Shown piece after piece: positions 1 to 11,600 of a stretch of DNA of 64,000 nucleotides (within the stretch, counting starts at the first letter, position 1; each line of letters begins with the position of its first letter). The notes under the pieces were generated by a model. It saw only the letters and a program-made list of their open reading frames with translations. It did not search any database and was not told the DNA's origin. The stretch lies in assembly GCA_013399855.1 (NCBI GenBank), contig VXAY01002071.1, forward strand, positions 1-64,000, read 5' to 3'. Made by a program: the position numbers and the translations under genes. This DNA comes from Oxyruncus cristatus. Lineage: Eukaryota > Chordata > Aves > Passeriformes > Cotingidae.

Positions 1-258
1 TGAACAATCACAATTCTCTTAGCCTTAGGAGTGTGGCAACAAGAGCAAGTTTGCCTTGGTGAGGCACACATAACTAGGCTGCAGAAAATGGGCACACAGT
101 GCCTATCACAGCATAGCAGGCAGACAGTGTGAGTGTAAACAGAGCTCTTCAAACACGGCCTGTCTGACACACGAGATATGAAAAGTTTCATGTGTGAGAG
201 GCTTTATGTTTTTCTGCATTCACAGACTGGGTATGAGAAGAGAGGTGTCCTCCACAGT

Positions 259-842
259 TGTATTGGGTCTGGCTGAGACACAGTTCATTCCCTCATAGCA
301 GCCTCACGGTGCTGTGCTTTGCATTGGTAGCTAGAAGGGTGTGGATAACACACCAGTGTTTTTTGGCCACTGCTGAGCAGCACTGGCACAGCATCAGCAC
401 TGTCTGTCCAACATTCCCCTCCCATCAGTGCGGGGGTGGGGTGGGTGAGATCCTGGAAGAGGACACAACTAGGACAGCTGGCCCAAACTGACCAAAGGAA
501 TATTCCATACCACGTGATGTCAGCTTAAATATATCAGCTAAGAAAAGAGGAGGGAGGGGATATCTGTTTTTTATGACGTTTGTCTTATGGAGCAACTGCA
601 ACATGTGCTGAAGCCCTGCTTCTCAGGATGTGGGCGGACATTGCCTGCAGATGGGAAGTAGAGAACAAAATACTTTTATTTCTCTTCAATTGCTCATGCA
701 CAAAAATTTGCCTTTGCTTTAGTAAACTTCCTTATCTCAGCCTACAAGTCATTTTCCATGTTATTTTCTCTGCCCAGTGCAGAGGAAAAGGAGGAGTGGC
801 TTGGTGGGTATCTGGCATCCAGCCAAGGTTAAACCCACCACA
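259..842 (+). mobile_element. Solo LTR, avian ERVK-like
   Basis: The element starts with TGTATTGGGTCTGGCTGAGA and ends with AAACCCACCACA, so it has the TG...CA ends of a retroviral LTR. Inside are a decayed CRE-like site (TGATGTCA), a TATA-like TAAATATA near 530, and a U5 part that closely matches the LTR at 19325-19915. The bases before it (CACAGT) and after it (CCAGTG) look like a slightly eroded target duplication. The paralogous site near 17820 has CCACAGTGCAAAATGG with no insertion, a precise empty site. No internal retroviral genes are attached. The family name is from recognition of the consensus, not a search. Confidence 0.87.
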
Positions 843-966
843 CCAGTGCACAATGTAGAAAGACATTTCTTATGGAATGGCATTTGACACACATCTATCA
901 ACACAGATCATCTATCAACCCACTAAGCCAGGGCAGAAGTGACTTGGGTGTAGCCTTGTCCCCAGG

Positions 967-1267
967 TGCCAGAAAGCCATGCCAGTGGTGGCCTGTGCAG
1001 TGAAAAGCCCCAGGTCACAAATAGGCTGGGACAGCTCGGCACTTGAGAGAAGCTGTGCAGTGGGTGAGTGGGCAGCTGCCCTCAGTCCCGGCTGCTGCTT
1101 GAGGATGAGAGCCCCCAGGAAGGAAGCCTTTGGGTAGTTGGATCCTCCAGGATCCACCCCCTCCTTTGGTATTGTATTTCAGTTCCTCCTTACACCCACC
1201 TTTACAATCTATTTCGCAGCACCAAAGCCAGGTGCTGCTCGTGACAAAGTTTATTCCTTAATCCCTG
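967..1267. other. Copy-specific 300-bp block between duplicate segments
   Basis: Copy B (about 17935-17947) jumps directly from CCCAGGTGCCAG to ATCCAGCAAAC, whereas here about 300 bp separate the same landmarks. It may be an insertion here or a deletion in the other copy. I see no terminal repeats or coding sequence in it. Confidence 0.6.
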
Positions 1268-2267
1268 CATTCCATCCAGCAAACATGGGCAATGCTCTAC
1301 TTTGCTGCAGCCCTGTACACATGGGAGAGCAGTACCATGCCTCCTGCCACCCCCTACAGTGTCTGCTCTTAGCCATAATGGGCAGCACAAAGAGACACTG
1401 CAAATGTTCTACAGTGTCTTCCCTGTGTGTACATCCCCTTATCTTCGGCTTGTCTTGGATTTCATGGGATTTTCTTTGTTTGCTTGTGATGGGCTGGGTT
1501 TTATTTTTGCAGATTCAGGATGACAGGATGAACTCTTCTGCTGACCCACTGTGTCAGAAACCTTTCCCACTCTCTGCTGCCCAGCCTCTCACCCTCCCTG
1601 TACAGCTGCTTGCACCTACACACACCTGGCCTTGATCCCTACTGAATGCCAAGTTCCATGTTTGTACCTCTCCATCCTCCACTTGTCAAGGCTTTTTGCA
1701 TTCCAGTCAAATTATCTGAAACAGTTGGGGCCAGTAGGAACATTTAGCAAGGAGCCATCTACACTTGTAGCTGCCCCAGAGGGCAGCAGGGCTCACACAC
1801 AGCTCAACACAGCCACAGCAATGCTGTCGATGGGAGTAAAGAGAAAACACAGCTTGCAGCAATGTAAGCAAAATGCCTGAGGCCAGAGAGACTCAGCGGA
1901 GGCAAACCTGCTCCTCTGGGGAGCCAGGCTGCTGGTCTCAGCGTGCTCTGCCTGCCAGCCCAGGCAGCGGTTCCAACAGCAGCGCTCCGAGCACGCACTT
2001 CCCTCTCGCAGGGACTCTGCCAGGCGCTGCCGGCTCCCTCGCTGAGCAGCACCCAGGAACTGCGGGACCCAGAGCCCTCCATCCTCTGCTGCCAGCGGGG
2101 CCAAACCCTCTCCTGGCGCTCAGCGTCCCAGTCAGAGCCGGCCGTGAGCCGACGGCAGCGGAGAGGGAAGGAGCTGCTGTGGATGCAATCGGGTGATGCC
2201 CCTCCTACGCTCTTGAAGCCCACGGGGCTCGGAGGTGAAGGAGTGAGGACACGAGCTGTGCCATTAC

Positions 2268-2477
2268 CTTGCTGATGTCCCAGAGGACCAGCCTGCTCTG
2301 GCGCTTGGCGAACTCGAGGGCGGTCGCTCTGCCGACGCCATGGCCAGCACCCGTGATGAGCACAAGCTCTCCGCTGACAGACTTCCTCCTCACGGGGACG
2401 AACAGCTTCACGAAAGCCTCCAGGTAGGAGTAGACGAGCGTGCCCAGGAACAGGAAAGTTTCCACAAACAGATTCAT
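2268..2477 (-). CDS. HSD17B11/13-like exon 1 (partial gene, rest off the left edge)
   Basis: This encodes the first 70 residues of a short-chain dehydrogenase/reductase of the HSD17B11/HSD17B13 type, which act on lipid droplets and ER membranes. ATG is at 2477-2475. A hydrophobic N-terminus of about 25 residues is followed by the NAD-binding TGAGHGVG motif and LVLWDISK, then a clean GTAATG donor at 2267. Residues 13-70 are identical to exon 1 of the complete gene at 18940-19149, but residues 4, 5, 7, 8 and 12 differ within the membrane-anchor segment. No later exon is seen between this exon and position 1, where only intron-like sequence, the duplicate and the LTR lie. It could be the start of a working tandem paralogue or a stranded exon. 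The sequence shows no inactivating change. Confidence 0.85.
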
Positions 2478-2722
2478 TGCTTTTTTCCGAGGGTCCTCTG
2501 ATGGCCGAACTGAACTTTAATCTCTTTTGACGGGGACGTGGGTTGTTGATTTACCAGCTGCCCGCGGCCGTCTCAGCGCTCATCGATCGTCCCGTCAGTT
2601 CCCGGCAGGATCCACCCCCGCACCGCCCGGCCCGGGCAGGGGGCGGGAGCCCGGGGTGCTGCTCCGCCCAGCCCCGAAGGGAGCGCTCCGGGCGCCGTGC
2701 CCTTCTGCCGGCACCGGGTGAG
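2478..2722 (-). promoter_or_regulatory. GC-rich CpG island upstream of the left HSD17B exon 1
   Basis: About 190 bp (2535-2725) are very GC- and CpG-rich, with GGGGGCGGGAG and CCGCCC-type GC boxes. The sequence differs completely from the region upstream of the right-hand copy (19150 onward), so the promoters of the two copies are not homologous by eye. The position directly upstream of the ATG suggests a promoter; this is inferred from composition only. Confidence 0.5.
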
Positions 2723-2730
2723 CGGTTCTT

Positions 2731-2812
2731 CTTGTTTGTCGTCTGCAGCAGGTGCACGAGTGTCAGAACTGGCAGCAAATTTGCTCATCCAGTGACTGGC
2801 AGAAGCATCTAG
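2731..2812 (+). pseudogene. NUDT9 exon-5 relic
   Basis: This short stretch matches the NUDT9 exon at 26489-26600 including the end of the preceding intron: TTTGTCGTCTGCAG here against TTTGTCGTTTGCTGCAG there. Over the best 47 bases (2763-2809) I count about seven mismatches. The translation GSKFAHPVTGRSI mirrors [13 protein letters not shown] of NUDT9, then hits a TAG stop at 2810, and the match fades. None of the other NUDT9 exons is visible nearby, so the rest of this copy has been deleted or has decayed. It lies on the plus strand just upstream of the left HSD17B exon, the same relative position and orientation as the intact NUDT9 has to the right HSD17B gene. Confidence 0.8.
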
Positions 2813-3116
2813 AAGTTCCCTTCAACTCTGTGTTGTGTGTCTCAAACCCTACTTTGCGACAGCCCAGTCACTCAGCCTCATGAGGTCCTTGAGCAGTTTT
2901 CTTCGTGGTCCTTCCTTCCATTGTGTATCTGTGCATTGTCAGCAGACTTTGTCCCATGCCTTCCTCTTCCAGGTCACTTAAGGAAAGCTGAATGAGACAA
3001 GCCCTTTCAACTGTGTAACTCCACAGGTGAGCTCTTGCCTGGCTGCTCTCTTTTATTCTGTCTTCTAACCAGGGATTCATACTCAGACCTTCCACCTTAT
3101 GTTGGTTTCAGTTTAT

Positions 3117-3440
3117 GTTGCTTAGTTTCCTCAAGTCCTTTGGAAAATGACATTCACTGCGAGAATTGGGTCATCCTTATCTAGCTGTGAGTCTAAATTG
3201 CACAGCTTGCTTGTGCGTAAGGGAGTATTCAGAACCTTAACCAAAACAGGAGTGCTTCTAGGAAACAGGAGAAAAGTAGTTTCAGGTGGGTTTTCCAGCT
3301 CCAACAATGTAACTGCATGGTCTTACCTGAAAAGGACTGTCGACCTTACTCCTTTGCTTTTCAGTTAGAAAACTAGATGAATCACAGTCGTGTTCATCAT
3401 TTTATTTAAGAATATTTTTGAGCTGCTTTGGCAAGTGTGA
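3117..3440 (-). pseudogene. SPARCL1 exon and intron relic
   Basis: The stretch matches 34855-35400 of the SPARCL1 gene. Shared runs are GCTTAGTTTCCTCAAGTCCT at its start, TCTAACAATGTAAC-like intron sequence, and CCTTTGCTTTTCAGTTAGAA across the splice-donor end of the SPARCL1 exon at 35311-35447. An internal part of that intron is missing here. Translated on the minus strand, the exon part reads LKNILK and then a TAA stop, where the intact gene reads [10 protein letters not shown]. It follows the NUDT9 relic in the same order and orientation as the living genes. It is non-coding now. Confidence 0.85.
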
Positions 3441-5089
3441 AGATTTCGTGAATGTCTGTCAACTGACCAAAATCAGTCTCCAGTTAAGATATTAGGTTCT
3501 TGAAAAGTGTTGTTTTTGTCCTGACGGTTTGGATGCATTGTTGCTAACTTGCCTGAGAGAGACTGGCTCAGCTCTGGCAGAGACATTGTGCAGAGGCACT
3601 TCCTCCTTTCCTCTTGGAACTTCGTTCTCTGCTTAATTAACACATCAGCATTTGGGGCAGACCCTAATTGCACAGATCAGCAGTGCTGTCATTTCCCTGG
3701 CACAGGGCTCCAGCCAGTGCCATGGCCAAAACTGAAAGCAGGCAGGGCATAGAACCATTGTCTCTTAAGAGGCAGCTCAGCAGGAGGCAGAGCACAAGGC
3801 CAGAGTCACCAGCCTGACTCATTATGAGTCCTAAGCCAGGGTGTGAGATACCGCTCTTCAAATTTGGGACTGGGCTGTATGTGGCTATATGAAGCTTGCT
3901 CACATAGGCTCCTGCTGGGCACCAATAATAAACCAGACTATGGGATCAGCTTCTGTTGACTGCTGTGGCCAGAAAGAGAACTGAGAAGCCTGGGAAGCCT
4001 GATGAATCAGTTCTGTCACTGGTGTTCAGGAGAAAAAGACTTAACTCCTTGCTTTTGCATAAGTTTCTTTATGCCAAGCAGAAGACTTGTAGCCATAGGA
4101 GACACAGAGGAGAACTGCAGCCACATATGAAGTACTGCACAAGGTGCCTTGCCCAGTAATTTCTCTGGGCTCTGAGAGACTAGACTAGATCTGGCAAAAC
4201 AGGAGTGAACACAGTCTCCCTTTCCTTAAGAACAAATATGCTGAGAAACAGACTCTGCAGGAGAGTGCTGTCTGTCATTTCCTAGATGGATTTCTGTCTT
4301 CCAAGTTAATGCTGCCATGAGAATCTGAATCATACACAAGGCTAGTGGGAATGCTGTGCCAGGAGAAGCCAAATATCTTGTCTGATGTGTCCTACTGAAG
4401 CCAGTATGACAAGAGGGCCTAGTTATCGGGATGTTGACTTGTCTGTCTCGGGGGTCTTTTTGAGCTTTTTCTTTGGAGTCACTGGACCATATTGCACCCT
4501 TTTCTGAAGAACCTGTTTACAGGACAACAAGAAATGCTCAGGTGAGCAGGATGGATTCCAACTGCGCCAAAGGTGGCACCATGTGCAGGCCTCTCGGATG
4601 GCTGTGAGCTGCAGCTGTCCCTGCAGTGGTTGGGAGTTGCACAAGTAGGTGCACAGATAATCTGTGCTCCAAAGGGGTCTTTGACCCGTGTTTCATCAGC
4701 TGCTGCTCTCTTGTACCAACAGGCTGAAGACCTTTGGGGTTTAACCTCCTGATCAAGGTGGGTCCCATCAGATCAGGCCACTGGCTTGTGATGAGGAGCT
4801 GTGCAAGGCTCATCTGGAGCCTTTCCCCGTGTACCCTCTGCCCTGGCACCCACCTCTAGGCCCTGGCCTTGGCCCCAGCCCTTGTGTGGGCTGTGCTGGG
4901 GGTGTGCCATGCCTGGCCCTGTACCTCACTGATCCTGATGTGACTTCCTGGTGGGATCGCAGGACCTGCCTCATCCCTGCAGCCTGGCCTGGTGTTTGGC
5001 AGGCTCTGGCTGACCCCTTTCACTGTTGCACTTGCTCCACTGCCCTTTGACCTAGTTTTCATCTTCATTGCTGAAAGACACCTTTGGGT
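3441..5089. other. Intergenic stretch, no gene recognised
   Basis: This lies between the SPARCL1 relic and the 3' end of the HSD17B gene. Only short open frames with no recognisable motifs occur. If the three-gene block duplication is right, this should hold the remains of the 5' part of a SPARCL1 copy. I looked for the signal-peptide and follistatin exons and could not see them. Confidence 0.5.
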
Positions 5090-5101
5090 TAGAAAAATGT
5101 A

Positions 5102-5107
5102 TTTATT
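5102..5107 (-). other. Candidate poly(A) signal of the HSD17B gene
   Basis: AATAAA on the minus strand, about 580 bases past the stop codon at 5690. The sequence between has no coding features and fits a 3' UTR. It is the best-placed canonical signal, but others may be used. Confidence 0.45.
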
Positions 5108-5689
5108 TGAAATAAGGAGTGTTGATGGTGCGAAGGCATAATTGATAATCGATGTAATTAGGCATTACATTACAAACAAGGCTGCATTATTTCAATAATA
5201 CAATTAAAATAACTCAATAATACACATTACAAATGCACATGAAACTGTAAGTGTTCGTTAGGGTTTTTTTACATTTAAAAAGATAAATAGGTGAAACAGG
5301 CCACCCACCTGCTGTATAAATTACTTCTTGCAAGATGCTTTTGCTCAGGGATGAGTCCACATTAACATATTTTCAGCAGTCCCTTGGCACTCAAGTAGGC
5401 AGCTGTGCTGTCGCAAGCACAGGCTTTGTGGGAATTCCTGTCTGCTCAACACTGCAAGGCGATGTGACATACATTCAAAGCAGCCTTTCTAGAGCTGCAT
5501 CTCTGCTTTGCTAACGTTTCATATTATGAAGGTGTGTTCCTGCTGCAGGTGTGGGATAAACCCTTCTGTGTGCTTGGAAATAGTGGCCTGGAACCACCTG
5601 TCTTTGTTTTGTCAAACAAGCTGAACTACCCCCACCACATGTTTTGTTTTCACTCTTGCCACTGCAAAACTAGAACCAATTCTTGGCTT

Positions 5690-8600
5690 TCACTGGGTGC
5701 TTCTCTGCCCAATGATTGCATCAAACTTTGGAAGAGCAAGCTTCTTCAAAACATTCAGGGCACGTTCTGGAAACACCCTGAAAGAGATAACAACATGAAA
5801 TTAAGCGTGGGATAGAAAACTAAATTATGGGGAAAAGTGGCACTGCAGGTGAGGGAAGAGCTGGTCTGGGAGCAGAATGCATGCACAGACATGGACTGAG
5901 ACTAAGTCTTAAACTGGGCATTATTTCCAAAGAACACATAGCTCTTATCAATCTCTGACTAATTAAACTCCAGTCCCAGCCAAGTCCTGTTAGGACAGTT
6001 CCATGCTGGGTATCTATTTGGGTTGCTATATTGCTGCAGGATCCAGGAAGGCTCAGTATTGTACAGATATAGGTGCGTATTATGTGCTTCATGCTCTGAA
6101 ATGCAGCAGGCCTAAGGAAGGATGAGATGTTCAAATGGAGATGCAGTTTCCTCTCTTAGGATTCTTTCTCTTAAGAGTTGTATCTCTTTGTTCCCCTGTC
6201 CCAAATTAAGACAAAAAAAGCAAAGTTATCCTAAGGGCTTAGACAGCATTAGTTTTGACTTGTCTATGCTACTGCAGACTTGCACTGTCAGCAAGCAGCT
6301 CTTGGAGATGCAAACAACTGAAAAACTTTTTTCCACTCTCTGGTGTTGGGTTTTGCAAACAAGATATTACCAAGTGTTTCACGAAATACTGCAGGAGTGA
6401 ACCGGGAAGTGAGCTAAGTTGTTCTGATGTGAATTACAGATTTGGAACTTGAGCTCTAATAACAACACCTCCTCAGCAGAGCAGCTACACTGGATATTAA
6501 AGATTTGTGAGGACAAATCTTGCTTTACGTGGCAGAGAGCAGTAGAGCCTTTTTGAAGTAAAGTCACCAGCGTCCATGACCTCAATCTTTGGTGCTGACA
6601 TGAAGAAACAAACACTAATAAGCAGCAGGTCCTCAGCTTTTTCTGGAATAATGCTAATTCAGAGAAACTGTTGTTTGCAAGCCCAAAGAAAATAATGATC
6701 TGTGAGGAAAAGGTCTCCTGCTCTCCCTCTTCTTCCTTATTGACCTGTAGGGCAGTTGAGCTCTCCAGTGAGAACAGTTATCTGCAGCAAGTGGATTAGA
6801 AGGACCTATGAGAGGGCTCCAAAAAATCTTTGTGTGTGTTCTCATTAGAAAGAACCACTGCTATTTCATTACCTTGTGATGTGTTCTTCTCATACTAGAA
6901 TATTTTAGATGGCTGGTTGTTTAATACATAATACTGTCTCCTGCAGACAGTTACACATTATCTAATCACTACAGGCATACTGATGTCAAATCTGGATTAC
7001 TAAGTACAACGGTGTCCAATACTGAATATAAAATAAATGAAACTGGGTTGAATGTAAACGACTTCTGTCCAGCTGTCATTTCAGGGTTTCCCTATGCTGC
7101 CAAACTATACCTTTTACTACCATGAGTGCAGAATGCAGTTTCCCATAAAATAAAATTCATCTTGATACAGATATTACAAGTTTGAACCTCGTACACTCAG
7201 GTAGTAAGCATTGTTGTTTCCACCCCCATTTTTTCATTTTCTTTTGCTACTTACATTTCAGAAAGCAAAGCAATGTTTAGCTGTGGTGGAACAAAAACCA
7301 TTTTCTGGTTGGTCACTATTCCTTCCATCAGAGCCTCTACAACCTCTTCAATCTCCAAAATCTTTCCAAGCCTGCAAAGCAAAGCACACATGTAAGAGCT
7401 GTGGTGGTAGAAAGGGGTGGTACAAGCTTCACAAGGATGCTTCACATATGCACAAACTCAGGTAATTCAAATGTAACCATTATGTGGGTTAAAGGACACT
7501 TCTGTAGACAATTATACACACTGTTATTATTCAGGCAGTTGGAATAGAAGGTCTGAAGCTGGGGATATTATGTAGTGCCTTGGTGCAAACAAGGAAGGAC
7601 AGGAACCCAGAGCATTGAGTTACCTTGTACTGGGGTTTTTGACAAATCCGGTGTTTATAAAAATGGGACAAAGGCACGTGGTTTTTATTCCATCCTTTCC
7701 CAGGGCAGACAGCTCCTCTGTCAGAGCTTTATGAAATCCAACTGCAGCAAACTTGGTCGAGCTTCAGGAGGGGAAAAAGCACAAATTAGAAGCTATAAAT
7801 AGTGTTTCTAATTCCCGACAACTGCAAATGGCCTAAACAATTATACAGTACAGGCTAGGAGGCAAAAAAGACCCCCAAATAATGTAATCCAGCTGAGAGA
7901 CAGGGCAGGGACTAATTCTAACTTCCCCTGTGCCAGGATGTAGTGCTGGATTAGATATTGCATCTTCGGAGTAACTGTGGAATGCACGGAGGATTGTGCA
8001 ATGCATAGTCTCAAAAAAAGTCACCTTGGTTTCAAACAGACTAAGGAAATCCTAGAAAACAATAACTAACGTGCATTGATAGATATGTGCACAGACAGAC
8101 ATTCTGTTTTATCCATGTGAGAAGATTCTTAGAAGGAATGCAGCCTGAATCTCTAAAATTAAGGACAGGCGTGGTTGAAAAGAAGATTAACCATCTACTG
8201 CTTCTTATACCACAATGGGAGCATCTTGTAACAGTTGTGACTTTTGAAATAGAGGAGACTTTTGAAATTATGTAAGCAAAACTGAGGAACAACCTGCCAC
8301 GGGAATAGGTGTGAGCCTCTAGTTTCAAGGAAAGGAGAACCAGAGAATGATTTTATCGACTTTTATTGATTTGGACAGTGTAATCCCACTAAAATCCCTG
8401 GCTGGGGAGTTCTCACACTGCCAACAGGGAGTGACTCTCTGAGAGGAGTGTTCCCAGGGGAAGACTGCTGCACCTGGAGCTGCTGTTACAGAAGGCTAGA
8501 TGTGATGCAGAATGACAGTATGCAGTCTAATAGGTTTTCTGTGCATATACCATGATCTTCCCAACATGTTTCAAGTAGAAAAGTAATTTTATGTCATGAT

Positions 8601-11600
8601 GGCAGAAGATCAGGGGGAAGGTCAGCAGGGAAAACATAATGGTGGGAGTCTGTTACAGACCAGGATGAACAGGCAGATGAGTCATTCTGCAAGCAGCTGG
8701 CCGAAGTCTCAGGATCACCAGCCCTTGTACTCATGGGCGACTTCAACTTGCCAGATATCTGCTGGAAATACAGCACAGCAGAGAGGAGCCACTCTAAGAG
8801 GTTCCTAACAACTTCCTACCACAACTGCTAAATGAGCCTCTCAGAGGAGGTGTCCTGCTAGACCTGTTGTTTGTGAACAAAGAAGGATGGATGAAGGTGG
8901 TGTGGTGTCGATGGCTGTCTTGGGCAGAATGACCATGAAATGTCAGAGATTTCAATAGTGGGTGAAGTAAGAAGAGTCACCAGCAGAACTACCACCCTGG
9001 ATTTACAGTGGGCAGACTTCAGCCTGTTTAGGAGATCAATTGACAGAGTCAAGTTTTAGGATATCGACTGACTTGGGAGTCAGTCCTGAAGGGCACAGAA
9101 GTCCAGGAAGGCTGGATGTGCTTTAAAAAGGAATTGTTGAATTTTCAGGAGCAGACTGTCCCCATGTGTAGAAAGAGAATGAGACTGGCCTGGTTAAAAA
9201 GAGAACTTAGGGAAAAAAAGAGAATCTCTCGTCTCTGGAAGGAGGGTCAGGTAACTTGGGAGGATGACATTTTGAGGTCAAGTAGGAGAAGATTAGAAGG
9301 GCCAAAGCCCAGCTAACGCTGGATTTGGCTGCTACAATTAAAGGCAACAAAAGAAGTTTCTATAAATACATTGGCAGCAAAAGGAGGGTCAAGAAGAGTC
9401 TCCATTATTTGTAGCAGAGAGGGTAGTGGAGTGACAAGGGATGAGTAAAAAGGCAGAGGTATTAAATGCTTTCTTTGCCTCAGTCTTTAATATCAACCAG
9501 TTGTCCTGAGGATACCCAGCTCCCTGAGCTGGAAGGCAGGGACAGGGAGTTGAGTGAAGCCCTCATAATCCACAAGGAGATGGTTAGTGACCTGCTATGT
9601 CAATTAGACACTCACAAATCTATGGGTCCTGTAGTGACCATTGACGAGAAGGGTCAAAAAGATGATCCAGGGAACTGCAGGCCTCTCAGCCTAACCTTGG
9701 TTCTGGCCAAGGTTATGGAAGAGATCATCCTGAGTGCCATTAGATGGCACATGCAGGACAACCAAGGGATCAAGCCCTGCCAACGTGGATTTAAAAAAGG
9801 TCCTGCTTAACCAATTTGATCTCCTTCTATGACAAAGTGACTCATTTAGTAGATGAGGGAAAGGCTGTGGATGTGGTCCATCTAGACTTTGTGTTTGACA
9901 CTATCTCCCACAGCATCTTCCTAGAAAAACTGTCTGCTCACAGCTTGGACGGGTGGACTCTTTGTTGGGTAGAAAACTGGCTGGATGGCCGGGCCCAGAG
10001 AGTGGTGGTGAATGGAGTTACATCCAGCTGGCAGCTGGTCACTAGCAGTGTCCCCAGGGCTCAGTACTGGGGCCAGTCCTGTTTAACATCTTTACTGATG
10101 ATCCGGATGTGGGGATTGAGTGCACCCTCAATAAATTTGCAGATGACACTGAGATGGGTGGGAGTGTCGATCCGCTTCAGGGTAGGAAGTCTCTGCAGAG
10201 AGATCTGAACAGCACTTGATCAACAGGCTGAGGACAAACTGCATGAGGTTCAATAACGTGAAGTGCCAATCCTGCACTTGGGTCGCAGCAACCCCACGCA
10301 GTGCTACAGGCTGGGGGAGGAGTGGCTTGGGAGATGTTCAGAAGGGACTTGGGGTGCTGATTGACAGCAGCTAAACATATGCCATCAGCATGCCCAGGTG
10401 GCCAAGAAGGCCAATGGCATCTTGCCCTGTATCAAGAATAGTGTAGCCAGCAGGACTAAGGAAGTGCTCATCCCCCTCTACTCGGCTTTGGCGAGGCCAC
10501 ATCTCAAGTGCTGTGTTCAGTTTTGGGCCCCTCACTTTAAAAAAGACATTGAGGTGCTGGAGAGCGTCCAGAGAAGGGCAACTGCTCACAAAAGGTTTAG
10601 AAAACAAGCCCTATGGGCAGTGGCTGAGGGAGCTGGGGTTGTTTAGACCAGAGAAGAGGAAGATCAGGGGGATTCCTCATCTCTCTCTACCACTCCCTGG
10701 AAGGAGGCTGTAGTGAGCTGGAGACCAGTCTCTTGTACCGTGCCTGCAGTGAGAGGACAAGAAGAAGTTGCCTTAAGCTGAGACAGGGGAGATTCAGATT
10801 AAATATTAGAAAATTTTTCTCACTATTAGAGTGGTCAGGCATTGGAATTGGTTGCCCAGGGAGGTGGTGGAGCCACCATCCCTGCAGGTGTTTAAAGAGG
10901 TCTCTGGATCTGGTGCTGGGTGATGTGGTTTAGTGGTTTAGGGGTTGCAGCAGTAGTGCTGGGTTCACAGTTGGCATTCATGATCATAAAGGTCTCTTGC
11001 AACCTTGATGATTCTATTTCTATACACTACAGTCACTGCCACAAAGATAAAAGGATCAAAAACTACTTACTAGGGGTTTACTTGACAACACTACAACAAA
11101 TCACAGAATCACTACGTTGTAGGGAGAAGGTATAGGGATACCTTTTTTGCTACGCAAAAGTCTGGATTGGTGATGGAGAGAAAACAGGAGAAAATCTTTC
11201 ATTAGTTGATGTGTCACATGATTATTCTTTCATACGAGCATTGCTCCCGATTCAGTCAGAGCTAATAACTTGGTATTTTCTGATGGAAAAGACACGATTA
11301 AAAATTAAAAAAAAAAAAAATAAAGAAGCGAGCTGACTAAAAAAATCACTTACCAATAAGCCACCATGAAAGAAGTCACAAAATGACCTGCTGCCGAAGC
11401 CACTGTGACAATGTGCCCATAGTTGTTGTTCATCATGGCTGGCAGAAAAGCTCTTGTCGTCTTCCAAGTCAAGAGGCAAAAATACAGAGGGGAGGAAGGA
11501 AGAGAAGAACAATGTTTTCTTGGGCATATTCAGCACTGACCCTGAATATCAGCCATTAAAAGACTAATGCTTGGTGCTGCACAGCACCTCACATTCTGAG

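Larger units (their letters stand above)
33..2441. repeat. Duplicated HSD17B exon-1/intron-1 segment, copy A
   Basis: This stretch is homologous, in the same orientation, to positions 17609-19112. From 1274 to 2441 the two copies differ by only about seven or eight substitutions and one 1-bp indel by eye. From 33 to 258 the match is looser, near 90 percent. Two blocks are present here only: an LTR (259-842) and about 300 bp at 967-1267. It covers most of exon 1 and the start of intron 1 of an HSD17B11/13-like gene read on the minus strand. Confidence 0.93.

Noticed and set aside
9466..10646. Open frames with reverse transcriptase-like motifs as host genes
   Set aside because: They are fragments of a CR1 LINE with frameshifts and stops.
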